Source of the DNA: Manduca sexta
Lineage: Eukaryota; Arthropoda; Insecta; Lepidoptera; Sphingidae
Length of the DNA: 64,000 bases
Direction of reading: 5' to 3'
Assembly: GCF_014839805.1 (NCBI RefSeq)
Contig: NC_051124.1
Coordinates: 9,548,001-9,612,000, forward strand
A program made the translations under genes and the position numbers. This document shows, piece by piece, positions 1 through 11,937 of the stretch. The notes below the pieces were generated by a model. It did no database searches and was not told where the DNA came from. It was given only the letters and a program-made list of their open reading frames with translations. Within the stretch, counting starts at the first letter, position 1, and every line of letters begins with the position of its first letter.

Positions 1-113
1 GTGATATTCTCGTTCCCTATTACGTAATGGGAACACACACTTGGCGAAAAGTGGGTGCACTGGTTGCGCCCCTGCATACCCCTTCGGTGATAAAATCGTG
101 ATATGTGTGTATG
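1..113 (+). repeat. SINE family B, 3' part
   Basis: Matches the 3' half of the tRNA-derived SINE called family B here (fullest copy at 8,618-8,866). Shared words are ACACTTGGCGAAAAGTGGGT, the GCATACCCCTTC block and the ending GTGATATGTGTG. The tRNA-like head lies outside the window or is missing. Confidence 0.7.
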
Positions 114-1705
114 TTGTTAATTACATTATCAAAAAAATAACAAGCATAAAAAAATACTTTTTTGTATTTTACAGTTGCAATTTTAGCATGGTTTGTACGA
201 ATCCTTTGAAACCAATGTGTAAAGTCGGGTTGTTCGCTCTCAGTCGCATCCATAGTCCATAATCCAAATTGGATCCTAAAGAAGAGATTAAGTGTACGAA
301 TTTTGCATGTAATATTGCATTCGTAGATCCATATTTTTTACACTTATCAATAGTCATGGTAGGCCATAATATTTCCAGACTTTTCAAATATAATAACGAT
401 ATTACCATTTTTAATATCTTAGGTAATGAGGACTTCGTATTCTGACCGAGTATCTAGCACTACGCGCCGCTCGTTACCGCGAGATATCCGGTATTCAGTC
501 TCATAATACCTAGTAATCACAGTGGCTATGGAAATAGACAGAAATACGTAAAATTTTAGAATCTATGTTATATAGTATTTAAAGTTAATGATAAATACAA
601 TAGCATTTACAATTTATTTACAAGAGACCTACTAAACAACAATCGGTATCCAAAACAAAATGGCGCATTTTTGTGTCTGAGGCAACGGTCTTTAGGTTAC
701 AGAGCCTGTGAACTAGAATAAAATATAAATATTGATAATACTAAAACTATACGAGTTAAAGTTACATTGCAATTTAATGCAGTAATTACTAATAGTCAAG
801 CCTTAAAAACTATGTCACACAAAAATGTAACTGCAATATTCGAACGACAGAATTGAAACCTATTGAAACACGAAAAAGTAATAAATCAAACTTGGTTGGA
901 AGAGAAAATCAAACCGAATGAAAGCGGAGACATACATCCGGCTGTTGATAAATAGAAATGAAGCAATAAAAATTTTTATGCCTTCGATGTTATTGCTGTT
1001 TCTTTAGTTTCGCCGAATTTTGACGGAAGGATGTGGAGGGCAGATGACGAGAAACAAATTATATTTGTTTCTCTAAACTAAACTATGGTAATAATAAACT
1101 GCTCTGTGCTGGTGATAGCTGCTGCGACTGGTCATAAACAGCAGCTATCCAGATTTTAAAATGACCACTGCTTTGCTCTGGAAATATTGAGATGGGATGT
1201 TAAGTCTTATAATGCTTAATAATTGCACCAATCACTACCTCTGCTCAGTCACACTGGCAACATCACCCTGCATCATGACATCAGAAATAACCAAGACTTT
1301 AACTTCTGTTTCCCTTTTTGATCGAAATTGAAGACCAGCGAACAATCTATATCACCTGAGGTTGAGTACATTGACTTAATGAACACAGCGTAAAATTGTA
1401 TAGTCATTGAATCAAGGGAGAAACTAGCAAGGTGACTTTGATGTTAAGTGATTAATATTGTCCAACTACAGCGCCAGAGGAATAGAGGGAATACAAAGCG
1501 ACTAGACCACTCTGTAATTTTGCTGAGTTAAAGACAGCATGGTTCCCCTGGGCCTTACCAAGCTGTCGGTGCTCGGTGTCATCTTATAAATGCATGGTAT
1601 TATTAATCCTGGCTAACTGAAATTGAAGTGTTTACCTTGAGTGGTAACCTCTGCAGAAAGCTACTATTTAAGAGGAAAAATAAATCAAATCTCACTTATT
1701 ATTTT
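114..1705. other. No gene recognised
   Basis: AT-rich DNA. Short open frames exist on both strands near 169-408 but show no domain, no paired splice sites and no similarity I recognise. Probably intronic or intergenic. Confidence 0.5.
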
Positions 1706-1710
1706 ATCTT

Positions 1711-2010
1711 ATTAATATTATAAATGCGTCTGTTTATGTAAATGTTTGGGTATTTGTACGTTTGAATGAGTGCGAACAAAATTTCGATGAAACTTGGCAC
1801 GCGGTAAGGCTATGTCCTGGATTAACACATAGGCTACTTTTTCCCGTAATTTGCTCTCATCGGAAAAAAAAAACAAAAATTTAATCAGATTTTCAAAATA
1901 GATGGCGCTGGCATCGTATTATAGATTGTACTATGAATCGCTACAGTGTTAAGGAACACCTGCAGCGTGAAAGACTATTCACGCGGGCAAAGCCGCGACC
2001 AATACCTAGT
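1711..2010 (+). repeat. Family H repeat (Helitron-like?), degenerate
   Basis: Starts with ATTAATATTATAAATGCG, continues with the word ACACATAGGCTACTTTTTCCCG and ends near CACGCGGGCAAAGCCGCG. Family H copies throughout the window end in a GC-rich potential hairpin followed by AAAGCTAGT. This resembles the hairpin plus CTRRT end of Helitrons, but that assignment is inference. Related copies lie near 25,139, 29,216, 33,968 (reverse), 51,596 and 53,740. Confidence 0.5.
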
Positions 2011-2345
2011 ACTAATAATAGTAAAAAATATTATAAATAGCGAAAACTGGTGATTCCAAAACTATTTTCTTAGCTTTATGTATTTATAAGTAATTATTCA
2101 ATTTCAATCTGTAACAAAGCGGTTAGCCACAGAAAATTTCAGCTTTATCTATAAACTAACAAATTTCAATAAAATCCATTCGGTAGTTTATTAATTCAGA
2201 CAGACAAAGACGGTGTGGGACTTAATTCTATAACATTTATTATACTGGTGAGTTTGTTTCTTGTTATTAGTATTATATGACAAGTATCATAAACATGTTA
2301 AGCGCTTGATGCAAGCTACATATTTTTTTTTACGTTCATGTTAAT

Positions 2346-2572
2346 GTGATCCCACTACCTGATGGTAACTGGAGTGGTTACCAATAGAATGTCTACGGAC
2401 GAAAAATGATTACCTCTTGGCAGTCGACAAAATTATACCGGCCCGTTGTCACCGAATATGCACAGGCCGATCCCGGAACGCGACACACTGACGTAGGCAA
2501 CTATGGCGGGTTTTAACACCTTGTGTACAGTGGTCGTTTTTGGAACGGATATAAAATATATTGTACCACCAG
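2346..2572 (+). repeat. Interspersed repeat family C, copy 1
   Basis: About 225-bp repeat running from GTGATCCCACTACCTGATGG to CCACCAG. Diagnostic internal words are GATGATTACC, GGCAGTCGACA, GATCCCGGAACGCGACACAC and GGCGGGTTTTAACACCTTG. Six other copies lie at 2,913, 17,814, 18,850 (reverse), 36,080, 49,505 and 55,417. No open frame is kept, so the element is non-autonomous. Confidence 0.8.
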
Positions 2573-2912
2573 TTATATCTGAACAATACAAATCGGTATA
2601 AGAGCTTTTATCCGTTCCTATTGTAACAAGGTAACTGCTTGACCTATTTAGCAAGACTTCGTAAGCGGGTTTTATCTCCGCAAAAACTTAATACCAACCT
2701 AAAGAAATAAGTTTTGATTAAACAGACTTAGTTTCTCGCAAAATTATAAAAAAAAGAATTTTTGGCACTAATTACCTTCATTACTTATAACTTTTGTAAT
2801 ACATTAAATTAGCTCCTTGCCATTATGTGTTATTTATTAGATCTCTTGTTATTTTCTTCCATACGTAATATGATTTAGGTATAAGAGATAACTAGTTATT
2901 GTGTAAGGTTAA

Positions 2913-3141
2913 AGTGACCCTGCACTATTGGTAAGTGAAGTGGGCTCCAACAGAATGTCGACTGTCGAGAGATGATTACCTCTCGGCAGTCGACACAATT
3001 ATGCCGGCCTGTTGGAACCGGATATACTCAGGCTGATTCCGGAACGCGACACACTTACGTGAGTCACTGTGGCGGGTTTTAACGCCTTGTGTACGGTGGT
3101 CGCTATCCGGGCGGATATAAACTATATTCTACTACCCGCAG
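2913..3141 (+). repeat. Interspersed repeat family C, copy 2
   Basis: Same family as 2,346-2,572 and in the same orientation. The core GGCAGTCGACACAATTATGC and the block GGAACGCGACACACTTACG are well kept. Confidence 0.8.
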
Positions 3142-3268
3142 TTTCTAAGCACTTTGTCTATTTGGTTCACAATAAATGACGTAAACAAGAATAAATAAAA
3201 TATTGATAAAATAAGTTTCATTTTAGATTACATAAAAATAATACAATTTCATTATCAATAAAAAATAT

Positions 3269-3482
3269 GACTGCCTCAGTGGCGTAGTTGTATTAATTGA
3301 CGCTCTAAAATCCCGGGTTCGAATTTCGGGTTGGACAGATATTAGGTTTTTTTATCCAACATCAGCACAGAGTCTTGAATTCATGATGATAACGCCACAG
3401 ACTCACCCCCTATCACATCATGGGACGGAACATACATCGCGCAAACTAGGTGCCCTGGTAGCACCTCTGCGTACTTTTAATT
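3269..3482 (+). repeat. SINE family B
   Basis: tRNA-derived SINE with an A-box-like TGGCGTAGTTGT and a B-box-like GGGTTCGAATTTC, followed by the family body (CCCCCTATCACATCATGGGA) and CACCTCTGCGTAC near the 3' end. The head is degenerate. Confidence 0.75.
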
Positions 3483-4297
3483 AAAGTGGCTATTATTTTG
3501 GAATCAATTAAAATAATTTGATAGACTAGATTTGAACATTGGTCCGATCATATTACTAATGAAGGGAACGAACTACCTGCCGGAAAGCTCCTTTCATAAC
3601 GTCCTCAATTGTATTTGAGTGACACTTTCTATTCAATAGTTAAATTGTACCCCATATTACCAAGGAGTGTTAACTTTGTTAAATGAGTCCTACAATGGAA
3701 ACGTTTCTAGCAAGTTCTATCGTTTATTGTTTGGTTGATACAATTGTTAAAGGAAACGTGGTGGTACAATAGTATGTCAGATATTACATTTCTATAATAT
3801 TTGACATACTTACTATGTATTATTATATTTTTTTCAAATTATAATAACGTTGTATCCACCTACAATGATGGTACACACAGTTCTAAGTTTCATATTTGGT
3901 TTATATTAATATTATTGTGAACTATCGCTGGCGGATCTAATTAAATAAATAAATAAATATATATTTTTTTAATCTTTATATAAGAAGCTTGGTTGTAAAA
4001 CCATGTCGCTCCATATGTACGCTTTCACCGGTGTTTACTCTCTTTCACGATTTTAATATATTTTTTAATAAAACCCTAGTCTCTTTCCACGCAGGAACCG
4101 AAAAACTACTATTTATATCCATAAAATATTTATAGAATTAAACCGTAACGACCTTTGTAGCGGGAAAGTATTTTCACGCACCTTTCAACCAACGAATAGT
4201 ATTTTGTTAAAAATAACTTTAAAATATAACATCTCTCTAAAATAGTAGTGACCTGGTAATCTAAAATGACTAATCTTACAATAAACTTAACTATATT
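3483..4297. other. No gene recognised
   Basis: AT-rich. The segment near 3,970-4,050 (AAGCTTGGTTGTAAAACCATG) resembles one near 56,085-56,125, suggesting another low-copy repeat. No supported coding exon. Confidence 0.45.
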
Positions 4298-4467
4298 ATG
4301 TCGACTGTCTTGGTGGCATAGTTGTACTGTATGCGCGGTGCGGCAGCGCTCTGAGGTCCTGGGTTCGAATCCCGAGTCAGGCAACGGACACACTTGGCGG
4401 AAAGTGGGTGCCCTGGTTGCACCTCTGCATACCCCTTCAAGGATAAATGCGTTATGTGTGTTTGTTT
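4298..4467 (+). repeat. SINE family B, internally deleted
   Basis: Good tRNA-like head (TGGCATAGTTGTACTG; B box GGGTTCGAATCCC) joined directly to the 3' part (ACACTTGGCGGAAAGTGGGT). The middle third of the family body is missing. Confidence 0.8.
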
Positions 4468-4565
4468 TGTTTCTTTTATTTTAGGTTCCCATCAGACCAT
4501 GTTTACTAATAAACAATGATTACTAAATTCTGAATTGCTAAAGGTATTCAAAAAACAACAAAAAA

Positions 4566-4862
4566 GGGCGATAGCTTAGTTGGGTTAGCTTAGCAGGTTC
4601 AAAACCCAAGTACACGCATCTCTGAATTTTGTAGTTCTGTGTGTATTATTTGAATTATAATCACTTGCTTTAACAGTGAGGGAAATATCGTGAGGTAACT
4701 TACATATCTGAGAAGGTATAATTGTAGCCTGTAGGTATTAGAAGTCTGCCAATCCGCACTAGGCTAGTGTAGTAAACTAAAGCAATCCCTCTCAGTGGTA
4801 GATGAGGCCCGTGTACAACAAATGGGACAGTGTATAATAAGAGCTGATATTATTATAATTAT
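4566..4862 (+). repeat. SINE family A, degenerate
   Basis: tRNA-derived SINE family A. A-box-like GATAGCTTAGTTGGGTTAG, B-box-like GGTTCAAAACCC, then TTAACAGTGAGGGAAATATCG and CTGCCAATCCGCACTAGGC, ending at AGAGCTGATATTATTATAAT. Better copies are at 36,897 and 50,520 (reverse). Confidence 0.75.
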
Positions 4863-7285
4863 TCCAAACCAAAACTTAAATAGACAAGTCTACATTAGAT
4901 TGCCCAAAACACTTCCAAACAAAACATCAAACGTAGAAACTCGGGATATTCTCGCTGGCAATATCAGTTGGTTCATCCGACACAAGTTCACGTTCCAACA
5001 CGAAGTTTCTTTGGCGTAAATGGAAACGCAAAAACTAGGTGCTTCATTTCCAATATATCCAACTTTATATTTATATATATAAGGTCTGTTTCCCAAGTTC
5101 AGGAATAGGTTATATAGAAACTTTTCGATTCAGGTTTCTTGGTTAAACTTATATTACCAGCGCTCTCTTTAATATTTTGTTAAGACAATTATAAACTTCC
5201 GACTGACGAGACGAGTAAGCCACACGATTAAATGTAAGTAAGATTATATGTAAACACCCCTCCCCTGTATTCCTCTAAACCTAACACGAATTTACGCGTT
5301 ATAGTTTCGTTAACGTAATGATGTCGTTTAAATAAATGTTTGTAGGAGAATGCCCGTGAACGCTTTAGGTTTTATAATACTTATTACTTAGTCATATTAT
5401 AATTACACTAAGTACAAAATCAATAGGTACAATAGACGTTCCGAACTAGAGTTTGGTAGAAATAGATAGGGTATTTGACTCATGTCTGTTCTTTACTTTT
5501 ACCATATATTCCTGAGATTAGCGAGTTCAAACAATCAAACAAACAAACTAATAAGCTTTATATGTATAATAGTATAGATTTACGTCATATAAATTCTAAC
5601 ACAAAGAATAAAATCCGGTCAAAAATTAACAACTTATGACTTATAAGCCTTTGATGAAACGAGAAATTATGCGTAAGACACGCAAGTGACGTCATCAGTA
5701 CGCACGACGCATACGAAAAAGAAATGAAGCGATAACTCCAGTACACGCCTACTTCTGCACATTTCAATATTTGAAATATAAATAACGGTCTCATTTCTTA
5801 ATTAATTTGAATGTAGTTTCTACAAAAAGGCTTGTTTTTCATGCTGTTTGCTAGAAAATATATAGAATAATGTACTAGATAAATGAAATATAAGGACTTG
5901 ATTCATAATTAATCCTCGCACGGACCTATGACGACTTGGAGTTGGTAGAAAAAGTATTATAGTAGTTAAATACTTGTGTATTTCTTTGTTGTGTCTTGTG
6001 TAGATCTTTTTATAAATATAGTGTGGAGGCAGTACAAAATGTTCCATATATAATGAAGATAAGTACTATTTCAGCTTCGTATGAAAGTTAAAACAGGTTT
6101 TGTGTTTGAATAGTTTCGCTTGGTATGTTTTTGGCTCTATTTTCAAATATGTACAGACATTTAAGACGATGATAAGTATTTTAAAGTTTCTTATGCAGAA
6201 GATATTAGTTATAATGCTTTGTATTTTTATGCCGCCAAACAGCAGTATGTAAGAGAGTATTATAAAGAAATAATAGATTTGGCCAAAAATTATAATATTT
6301 AACATCACACTTGACGCCTTTATACCAAAGGCATAGAAGTGTAATCAGGACAACAACTTTTCGCCAAGTGTTTTCATAAATACGAGAATATTTGCAAACA
6401 GATTACGGGTCATAATATTACACACAGCTTGAACAACACACGTCTCATCGGTCTAGTATACTATTTTGGTTCTTAAAGACAACAAACACTGAATTGTAAA
6501 TAAAAAAATACACGTAAGTCCTAATGTAAAGCCAATACCTAAACCAATTGAGGTTTATAAATACACTTGTGTAAAATTTAATACATTGCAATTAGTTTTA
6601 AAATTCATCCTTAGTTGAATCAACAAATCTATTATAGCTTAACCCTTTCTTAATGGATCGTATTGTCCAGTAAATCCGGTAATAACTAGGTCTAAACGTA
6701 AGTGGTGGAAAATTTAAAGCAATGTCTAGAATGTACAGGATAGGCTACTTTGAGAACTGAAAGTGAAAATTAAATCTTTTGAAGCCGTCAATAGCCACTT
6801 TTTTAGAAGTGTTAAGAAATCGGATTTGTGTAATTCGAGTAGAGTGGCTTTCTTCTGAGAGTTGTAGATCAGATTTATTATGGTTTTTGCAATATGGTCA
6901 TGACATTTAAATATTTTTTTGTATGGAAATTGGAACAACGCTTCGTGAGCGTTTTTGGTACTAACGGCAGTTTGAACACATTGTTTGGACATCGCGAGCG
7001 TTTAAACTTCGAATAATAAATCACGTAACCATGGAAACCATAAACTTAAAATGTATGATAATCAAAGATAATTATAATATAATATATGGAAATCATAATC
7101 GGCAAGGCAAATTTTGTTTTATGGCGTATATTGTCAAACAACTATTGAAAAACACATCATATGTATCCATATCATGATATGCACGTTTTTAATGCGAATA
7201 ATAGCATATTTTGTGTAAATATATTATTTTTGTATTAATCTAAGGACGCTGTGACATCTTGTCATACGGACATTTCAAATAAGAC
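4863..7285. other. No gene recognised
   Basis: About 2.4 kb of AT-rich sequence. The short open frames on both strands have no recognisable domain and no convincing splice context. Confidence 0.45.
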
Positions 7286-7289
7286 AGCG

Positions 7290-7495
7290 ACTTATTACCA
7301 ATAGCGACCCGCCCCGGCTTCGCACGGGTGCAATATTTCTCCACTATTTAATGGATGTTATTATACATATAAACCTTCCTCTTGAATCACTCTATCTAAA
7401 AAAAAACCGCATTAAAATCCGTTGCGTAGTTTTAAAGATTTAAGCATACAAAGGTAGGGACAGAGAAAGCGACTTTGTTTTTTACTATGTAGTGA
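7290..7495 (-). repeat. Family H-like repeat fragment, reverse orientation
   Basis: Begins with GCGACCCGCCCCGGCTTCGC and contains ATTAAAATCCGTTGCGTAG, the usual end and internal words of the family H class read in reverse. Degenerate. Confidence 0.45.
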
Positions 7496-7499
7496 TTGG

Positions 7500-8617
7500 T
7501 AATAACTTGGTGCAAAAATTTGGTCCTGCCATGTGATCTATAACTAACTATATAGTTTAATGTACGTATTCGATACAGAGTAAATTCCTGCTAGCGGTAT
7601 AGCTTCGGCTTCGTCGAGCGTGTTGCCTTTGCCGATGTCACGAATGTCCATCACTTGCCAATCAACGCAACTTTATTGCCGACTAGTACTTTTGTCTCTA
7701 TTTGTATTTGTCGTGACAATCTGGCACAAAAAGTTATGGGAAATAAGGTTACAGACAAAAACTAAATAAATTATATTTAAATTTTATATTTTCGTTAATC
7801 ACTTGAAAGGCTTACGTGACAATAACCTACAACCATAAACTGCATAAATGACATAGATAAATATTAAACACGAAGGTTTCTAATATGATAAATATAGAAT
7901 AATATAGATTAATTATTTGTACTTTAATATTGAAATTCCAACAAAAGTGACCAATACTACGACCTTCACTCATACGTATGTGTTACATCAGTCTAGATTT
8001 ATCCTATTTTATTTCTAGATTTACCCACAATGTCTAGACTGAACGAGATAACTTGGTATCAGAATACATCAGAAACTCTTTGACAATTTCATAACATTAC
8101 AGATAAAGGAAATAGCTATTTGTAATAATTATCAAAAGAAACTCTTTGACAATTTTATACCACCATGTAGGATAAAGGTAAATATTTGTAATAATTATCA
8201 AAACATTATTTTAACATATTTTCATATATAAAACACGTGTCGAATTCTGAATTCTTTAATTTTACTAAGGCACAAGGCTAACAAGAGTTATCGGGTAATC
8301 TCGTTGATAAAATGTAAGTCTAAAACATTTGGCACTCGCGGATTATTCCGTCAGAGAAAATTATCCCTGCCTATGTCATACGGGTCAATAAATAGATTTA
8401 AACAGGACCAATTTGCTAGGGTGGACGCTTTTAACAAATTAGAGACTTGGAATTCAAATTTTGTATATTTTTTGAGTAATTTTGCTTAATACAACTAGTA
8501 GTAAGGGTCACAACTGCCTGTAAATAGAAGGGACATAAAAGACTGAATTATAAACCACTGCTTGGCATTAGACTACGCTCGTCACCGTGCGTGATAGTTT
8601 TTCCGGGATAAATATTA
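7500..8617. other. No gene recognised
   Basis: AT-rich DNA holding a short imperfect direct repeat: AAACTCTTTGACAATTT occurs near 8,069 and again near 8,138, followed both times by TTTGTAATAATTATCAAAA-like sequence. No coding exon seen. Confidence 0.45.
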
Positions 8618-8866
8618 GACTGCCTCGATGGCGTAGTTGTACTGCATGCGCGATACGGCAGCGCTCTGAGATCCTGGGTTCGAAGTCCGGGTCAGGCAAA
8701 GTGATATTCCGGTTTTTCTATTTAATACCATCCCAGTGTTTGGAATTTGTGCCCGATACAGCGATAGGCTCGCCTATCACATCATGGGACGGAACACACT
8801 TGGCGAAAAGCATTCTGCATACCCCTTCGAGTATAAATGCGTGATGTGTGTTTATGTGTGTGTCTA
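8618..8866 (+). repeat. SINE family B, nearly full length
   Basis: Most complete family B copy. Head GACTGCCTCGATGGCGTAGT, B-box GGGTTCGAAGTCC, body GATAGGCTCGCCTATCACAT and 3' end ATAAATGCGTGATGTGTG. The A- and B-box pair indicates a tRNA origin. It is not a tRNA gene because no acceptor-stem pairing is kept. Confidence 0.85.
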
Positions 8867-9454
8867 AAATGTAGCCTATAGCACGCAGCAATAACGTATC
8901 ATTCTATAGGTGTAAACATTTTCAAAATCAATTTACCAGTTCTAAGATTCACGCGTTCAAATAAAATCTTCAGCTCTATATTAGTACAAACTACTTTTCC
9001 TAGCTAGGTCAACTGGACAAGTTATTGAATAAATATTTTTATCTCATTTATCCATCGTCACATCAGTTTAGCGTATCTTTCATTAAGAGGATTGAAACTG
9101 CGTCATACGCGATAAGTAATTCAGGAAAAGCTCTACCAAAACCGTGTTCATTAATTGAATAAGCTTCTTTGACAACGCTAAGCTCATTTCTAGGGAAATC
9201 GTTATCAGTTATTAATAGCTTCCGCATGTCATGGGCGCTAATTATGATTCTGGTGATTATTATGTTCTGGTGTTCTTAAAAGGTTTTTTTGGAAATATAA
9301 AGGGTAATTTTGACTTTGCGTTAATATATAAAACTTACTCATTTTGACCTCTGATAATTTTAAATCGTACATGAATAAATAATATTTTCGCCAAATATCC
9401 TGGTTTTACTTTTTCGACGTTTTTGATCACTGTGTAATTTTTTGCGAATGTTAT
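8867..9454. other. No gene recognised
   Basis: AT-rich sequence between two repeats; no supported feature. Confidence 0.4.
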
Positions 9455-9650
9455 TTTCACTTTTCGGACGACCGACACCTCAGTCCCTCTCTCCCCATGA
9501 CCATGAAGGCTGCAAAGTCTTCGTAACGTTGGAAGAAGATTACAATTTAAAAAAATCGCAATATGATCTGCAAAAAATATTTTATTTTAATAATATATTA
9601 TAATGTATTTTATAAAATATTTTCAAGCATTCGCGTAAACATAAAAAAAT
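9455..9650 (+). repeat. Family G repeat (inverted-repeat type)
   Basis: Contains the family signature GAAGGCTGCAAAGTCTTCG, itself a short palindrome-like core, followed by ATTCGCGTAAACATAAAAAA. Related copies lie at 32,560, 42,580 (most complete, foldback), 44,100 and 49,195. Confidence 0.7.
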
Positions 9651-9805
9651 TATAAAAAATTGAATACAAAAAAGTGATTAACATGAAAACAGACTTGTAC
9701 AAGTATTCAATAATCCTCTCACAATAGTATTATATCCCAGACCCACCAATTTACTTAACATAATACTCTAATGCAGAAGAGTGTCGATGTATTAAGATTA
9801 TAACG

Positions 9806-10270
9806 TAAGCGATAGCCTTGTTGGGAATAGATTCGGACTGTCGAGACGAATGTCTGCAGGTTAAAAACCTAAAGGCAAACACTTCTAACTTTTCTAAAGT
9901 TATGTTTGTTTTCGTTTTTTTTTTTGTTTTATTTTTACTTAAGGACTTTTATCCAAACGTGGTATCTCAGTCCCATCGTATTCTAATACATATTATAATA
10001 CTGGAAAGTAATCTTGTTAATGAAAAATGCGTCTGACTCACTGATGTATTAACGTTAATACTATTTGAATTATAGCTTGCTTTAACGGTGAAGGAAAACA
10101 TCGTGAGGAAATGTGCATACCCGAGAAGTTCTCTAAAAGAATTTTGAGGGTATGTAAAATCTGCCAATCCGAACTAGGCCAGTGTGGTGGACTAGGTCTA
10201 ATCCCTTTCAGTAGCAGAGGAGGTCCGTGTCCACAAGAGAGACAGTATGCAATACACTGCTCATATTATA
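9806..10270 (+). repeat. SINE family A, long degenerate copy
   Basis: Head AGCGATAGCCTTGTTGGG, then ACTGTCGAGACGAATGTCTG, GCTTTAACGGTGAAGGAAAA and CTGCCAATCCGAACTAGGCC. About 130 bp of extra AT-rich sequence sits between the head and the body. Confidence 0.75.
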
Positions 10271-10275
10271 TATAT

Positions 10276-11032
10276 TTTATAAGCTGTGTATACGGATTAA
10301 AATCGTTTGGCAACTCTGATCTTCAACGTAATCAGTTTTATCAAAGTTGTTCCTTTTAGAGTTCAAAATCCCGGTCAGAAACTGTGCCGCCATTGCACTG
10401 TTTTGAATAGCATATATTCAGTAAGTATAGACAATTAAATAATAAACTGATCTTTATTTATTTATTTTTCTTATACTCTTGCAACATCCGTAAATCGTCA
10501 GTTCTTTGTACAATATTTATTAACTATTTATTTTTGTTAGTTCCCCCGCTTTATCAACATCGTTCAGATCTTCCAAATTATTTATCTAAATATAAACGGC
10601 CTTTATAACATCCGACGCATAATAAAACTTAAGTAACGAGTTTTCGAACAACATCGCGTTTTTTATTGGCATTAAAATTTCCTTGTGTTTGTAAATGGTT
10701 TGTTTTATCATCAAATATCGTAGGAAATGTATGTAAAATAGACATTTATTTTGTATGACGAGACGAGCTAGTTGCTTGCCTAATGGACGACATGAATCGC
10801 AGTAGCAAGATTACTGAATTATGAATGAAAAGGCTATCTGTTTTTAGTTGACATTACTTTTTTAAATGACAATATTCAACTCGTATTCGGGTCAAGATCG
10901 CAGGAAATATCTGGATGTAGGCCGCCAATAGGTTGGTGTAAAAATCTTTGAGGACTGCTAAATTTAACTTTAGATATCCTGTACATGATGACAAGTTAAC
11001 CTGGCAGCAGACAATGCAGCTATAAAATGTCC
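10276..11032. other. No gene recognised
   Basis: AT-rich. Near 10,757 the fragment TGACGAGACGAGCTAGTTGC resembles the start of repeat family D (23,336). No coding exon supported. Confidence 0.4.
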
Positions 11033-11164
11033 CAAAAAACGCGACACGTAAGTCGTTGTCGTTTAATTTTGATGTTTGTGATTGGTCAATAGACCAATGC
11101 GTCAGTCACGTGATAGTCTCTCAACCAATCACAATAAAACGACACAGAGTCGTATCGTTTTTGT
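11033..11164. repeat. Short imperfect inverted repeat (MITE-like)
   Basis: The two ends, AAAACGCGACACGTAAGTCG and AGTCGTATCGTTTTT, are roughly reverse complements. Internally GTTTGTGATTGGT faces ACCAATCACAATAAAAC. The arms are about 45-50 bp. No coding content. Confidence 0.6.
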
Positions 11165-11577
11165 CATATTCTGAACACACTATGAAAATAATAGAAAATG
11201 TTCAAGCTCTTGTAAATGAGAATCCGTCTGAATAGGGTACAGAATTGTATATCTCTGCCGAGCTGCCGACTAATTACCAAGCATCATAACTTAACCTCTA
11301 ATGTCTCAGATGAAGAGCACTCTAATGCTACAGGGCTTGTAATTAAAAGTTCTAAGTGTTATTGTTTACAGGCGGTCTTAGCTATTGCCATTAAGCTATG
11401 AAGTAAAACAATCTAATGCCTTTACCACAAAGGGTTGGGTAGGGATAGTTAAATAACTAATGTTAAATTCATCCTATGGTATGGTAGTGTATTCCGGGCG
11501 TAGAGGTTTCTAGAATATTTTTATTTGATTTACTAGCATACATATCACAATTTAATTTTCACTAGAGTCTTTATTAA

Positions 11578-11933
11578 GGCGATACCTCAAGGTCCATTTT
11601 CATACATTTTGTTTCGGCTTTAATCTGGGTAACTAAACAAGTATTGGCAAGTAAAGAATTTAAATTCACGTCTAGTTAGTGATTAGTTCTCGCAGTTGAA
11701 GAAAAACGTAAAATAATTAATAATCATGGATATTTCGGCCTTTAAAATTTAATATGACGAAATTTTAAAGGCAGAAATATCCATGATTATTAATTATTTT
11801 TACATTTTTCTTCAACTGCGAGAACTAATCACTAACTAGACGTGAATTTAAATTCTTTACTTGCCAATACTTGTTTAGTTACCCAGATTAAAGCCGAAAC
11901 AAAATGTATGAAAATGGACCTTGAGGTATCGCC
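11578..11933. mobile_element. TTAA-flanked 356-bp foldback element
   Basis: Near-perfect palindrome. The left arm (11,578-11,750) begins GGCGATACCTCAAGGTCC and the right arm (11,760-11,933) ends with its reverse complement. The arms are separated by a 9-nt spacer AATATGACG. Both outer ends are directly flanked by TTAA (11,574-11,577 and 11,934-11,937), the target duplication used by piggyBac- and Kolobok-type transposases. There is no open frame, so it would depend on an enzyme supplied elsewhere. Partial copies are at 20,371 and 59,358. Confidence 0.92.
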
Positions 11934-11937
11934 TTAA

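Noticed and set aside
169..408. 79-residue minus-strand open frame near the left edge
   Set aside because: Normal amino acid mix but no recognised domain, no codon or splice support, and too short to call.
8618..8700. Possible tRNA gene in the SINE B head
   Set aside because: Same reasoning: it is a dispersed SINE head with a degraded cloverleaf.
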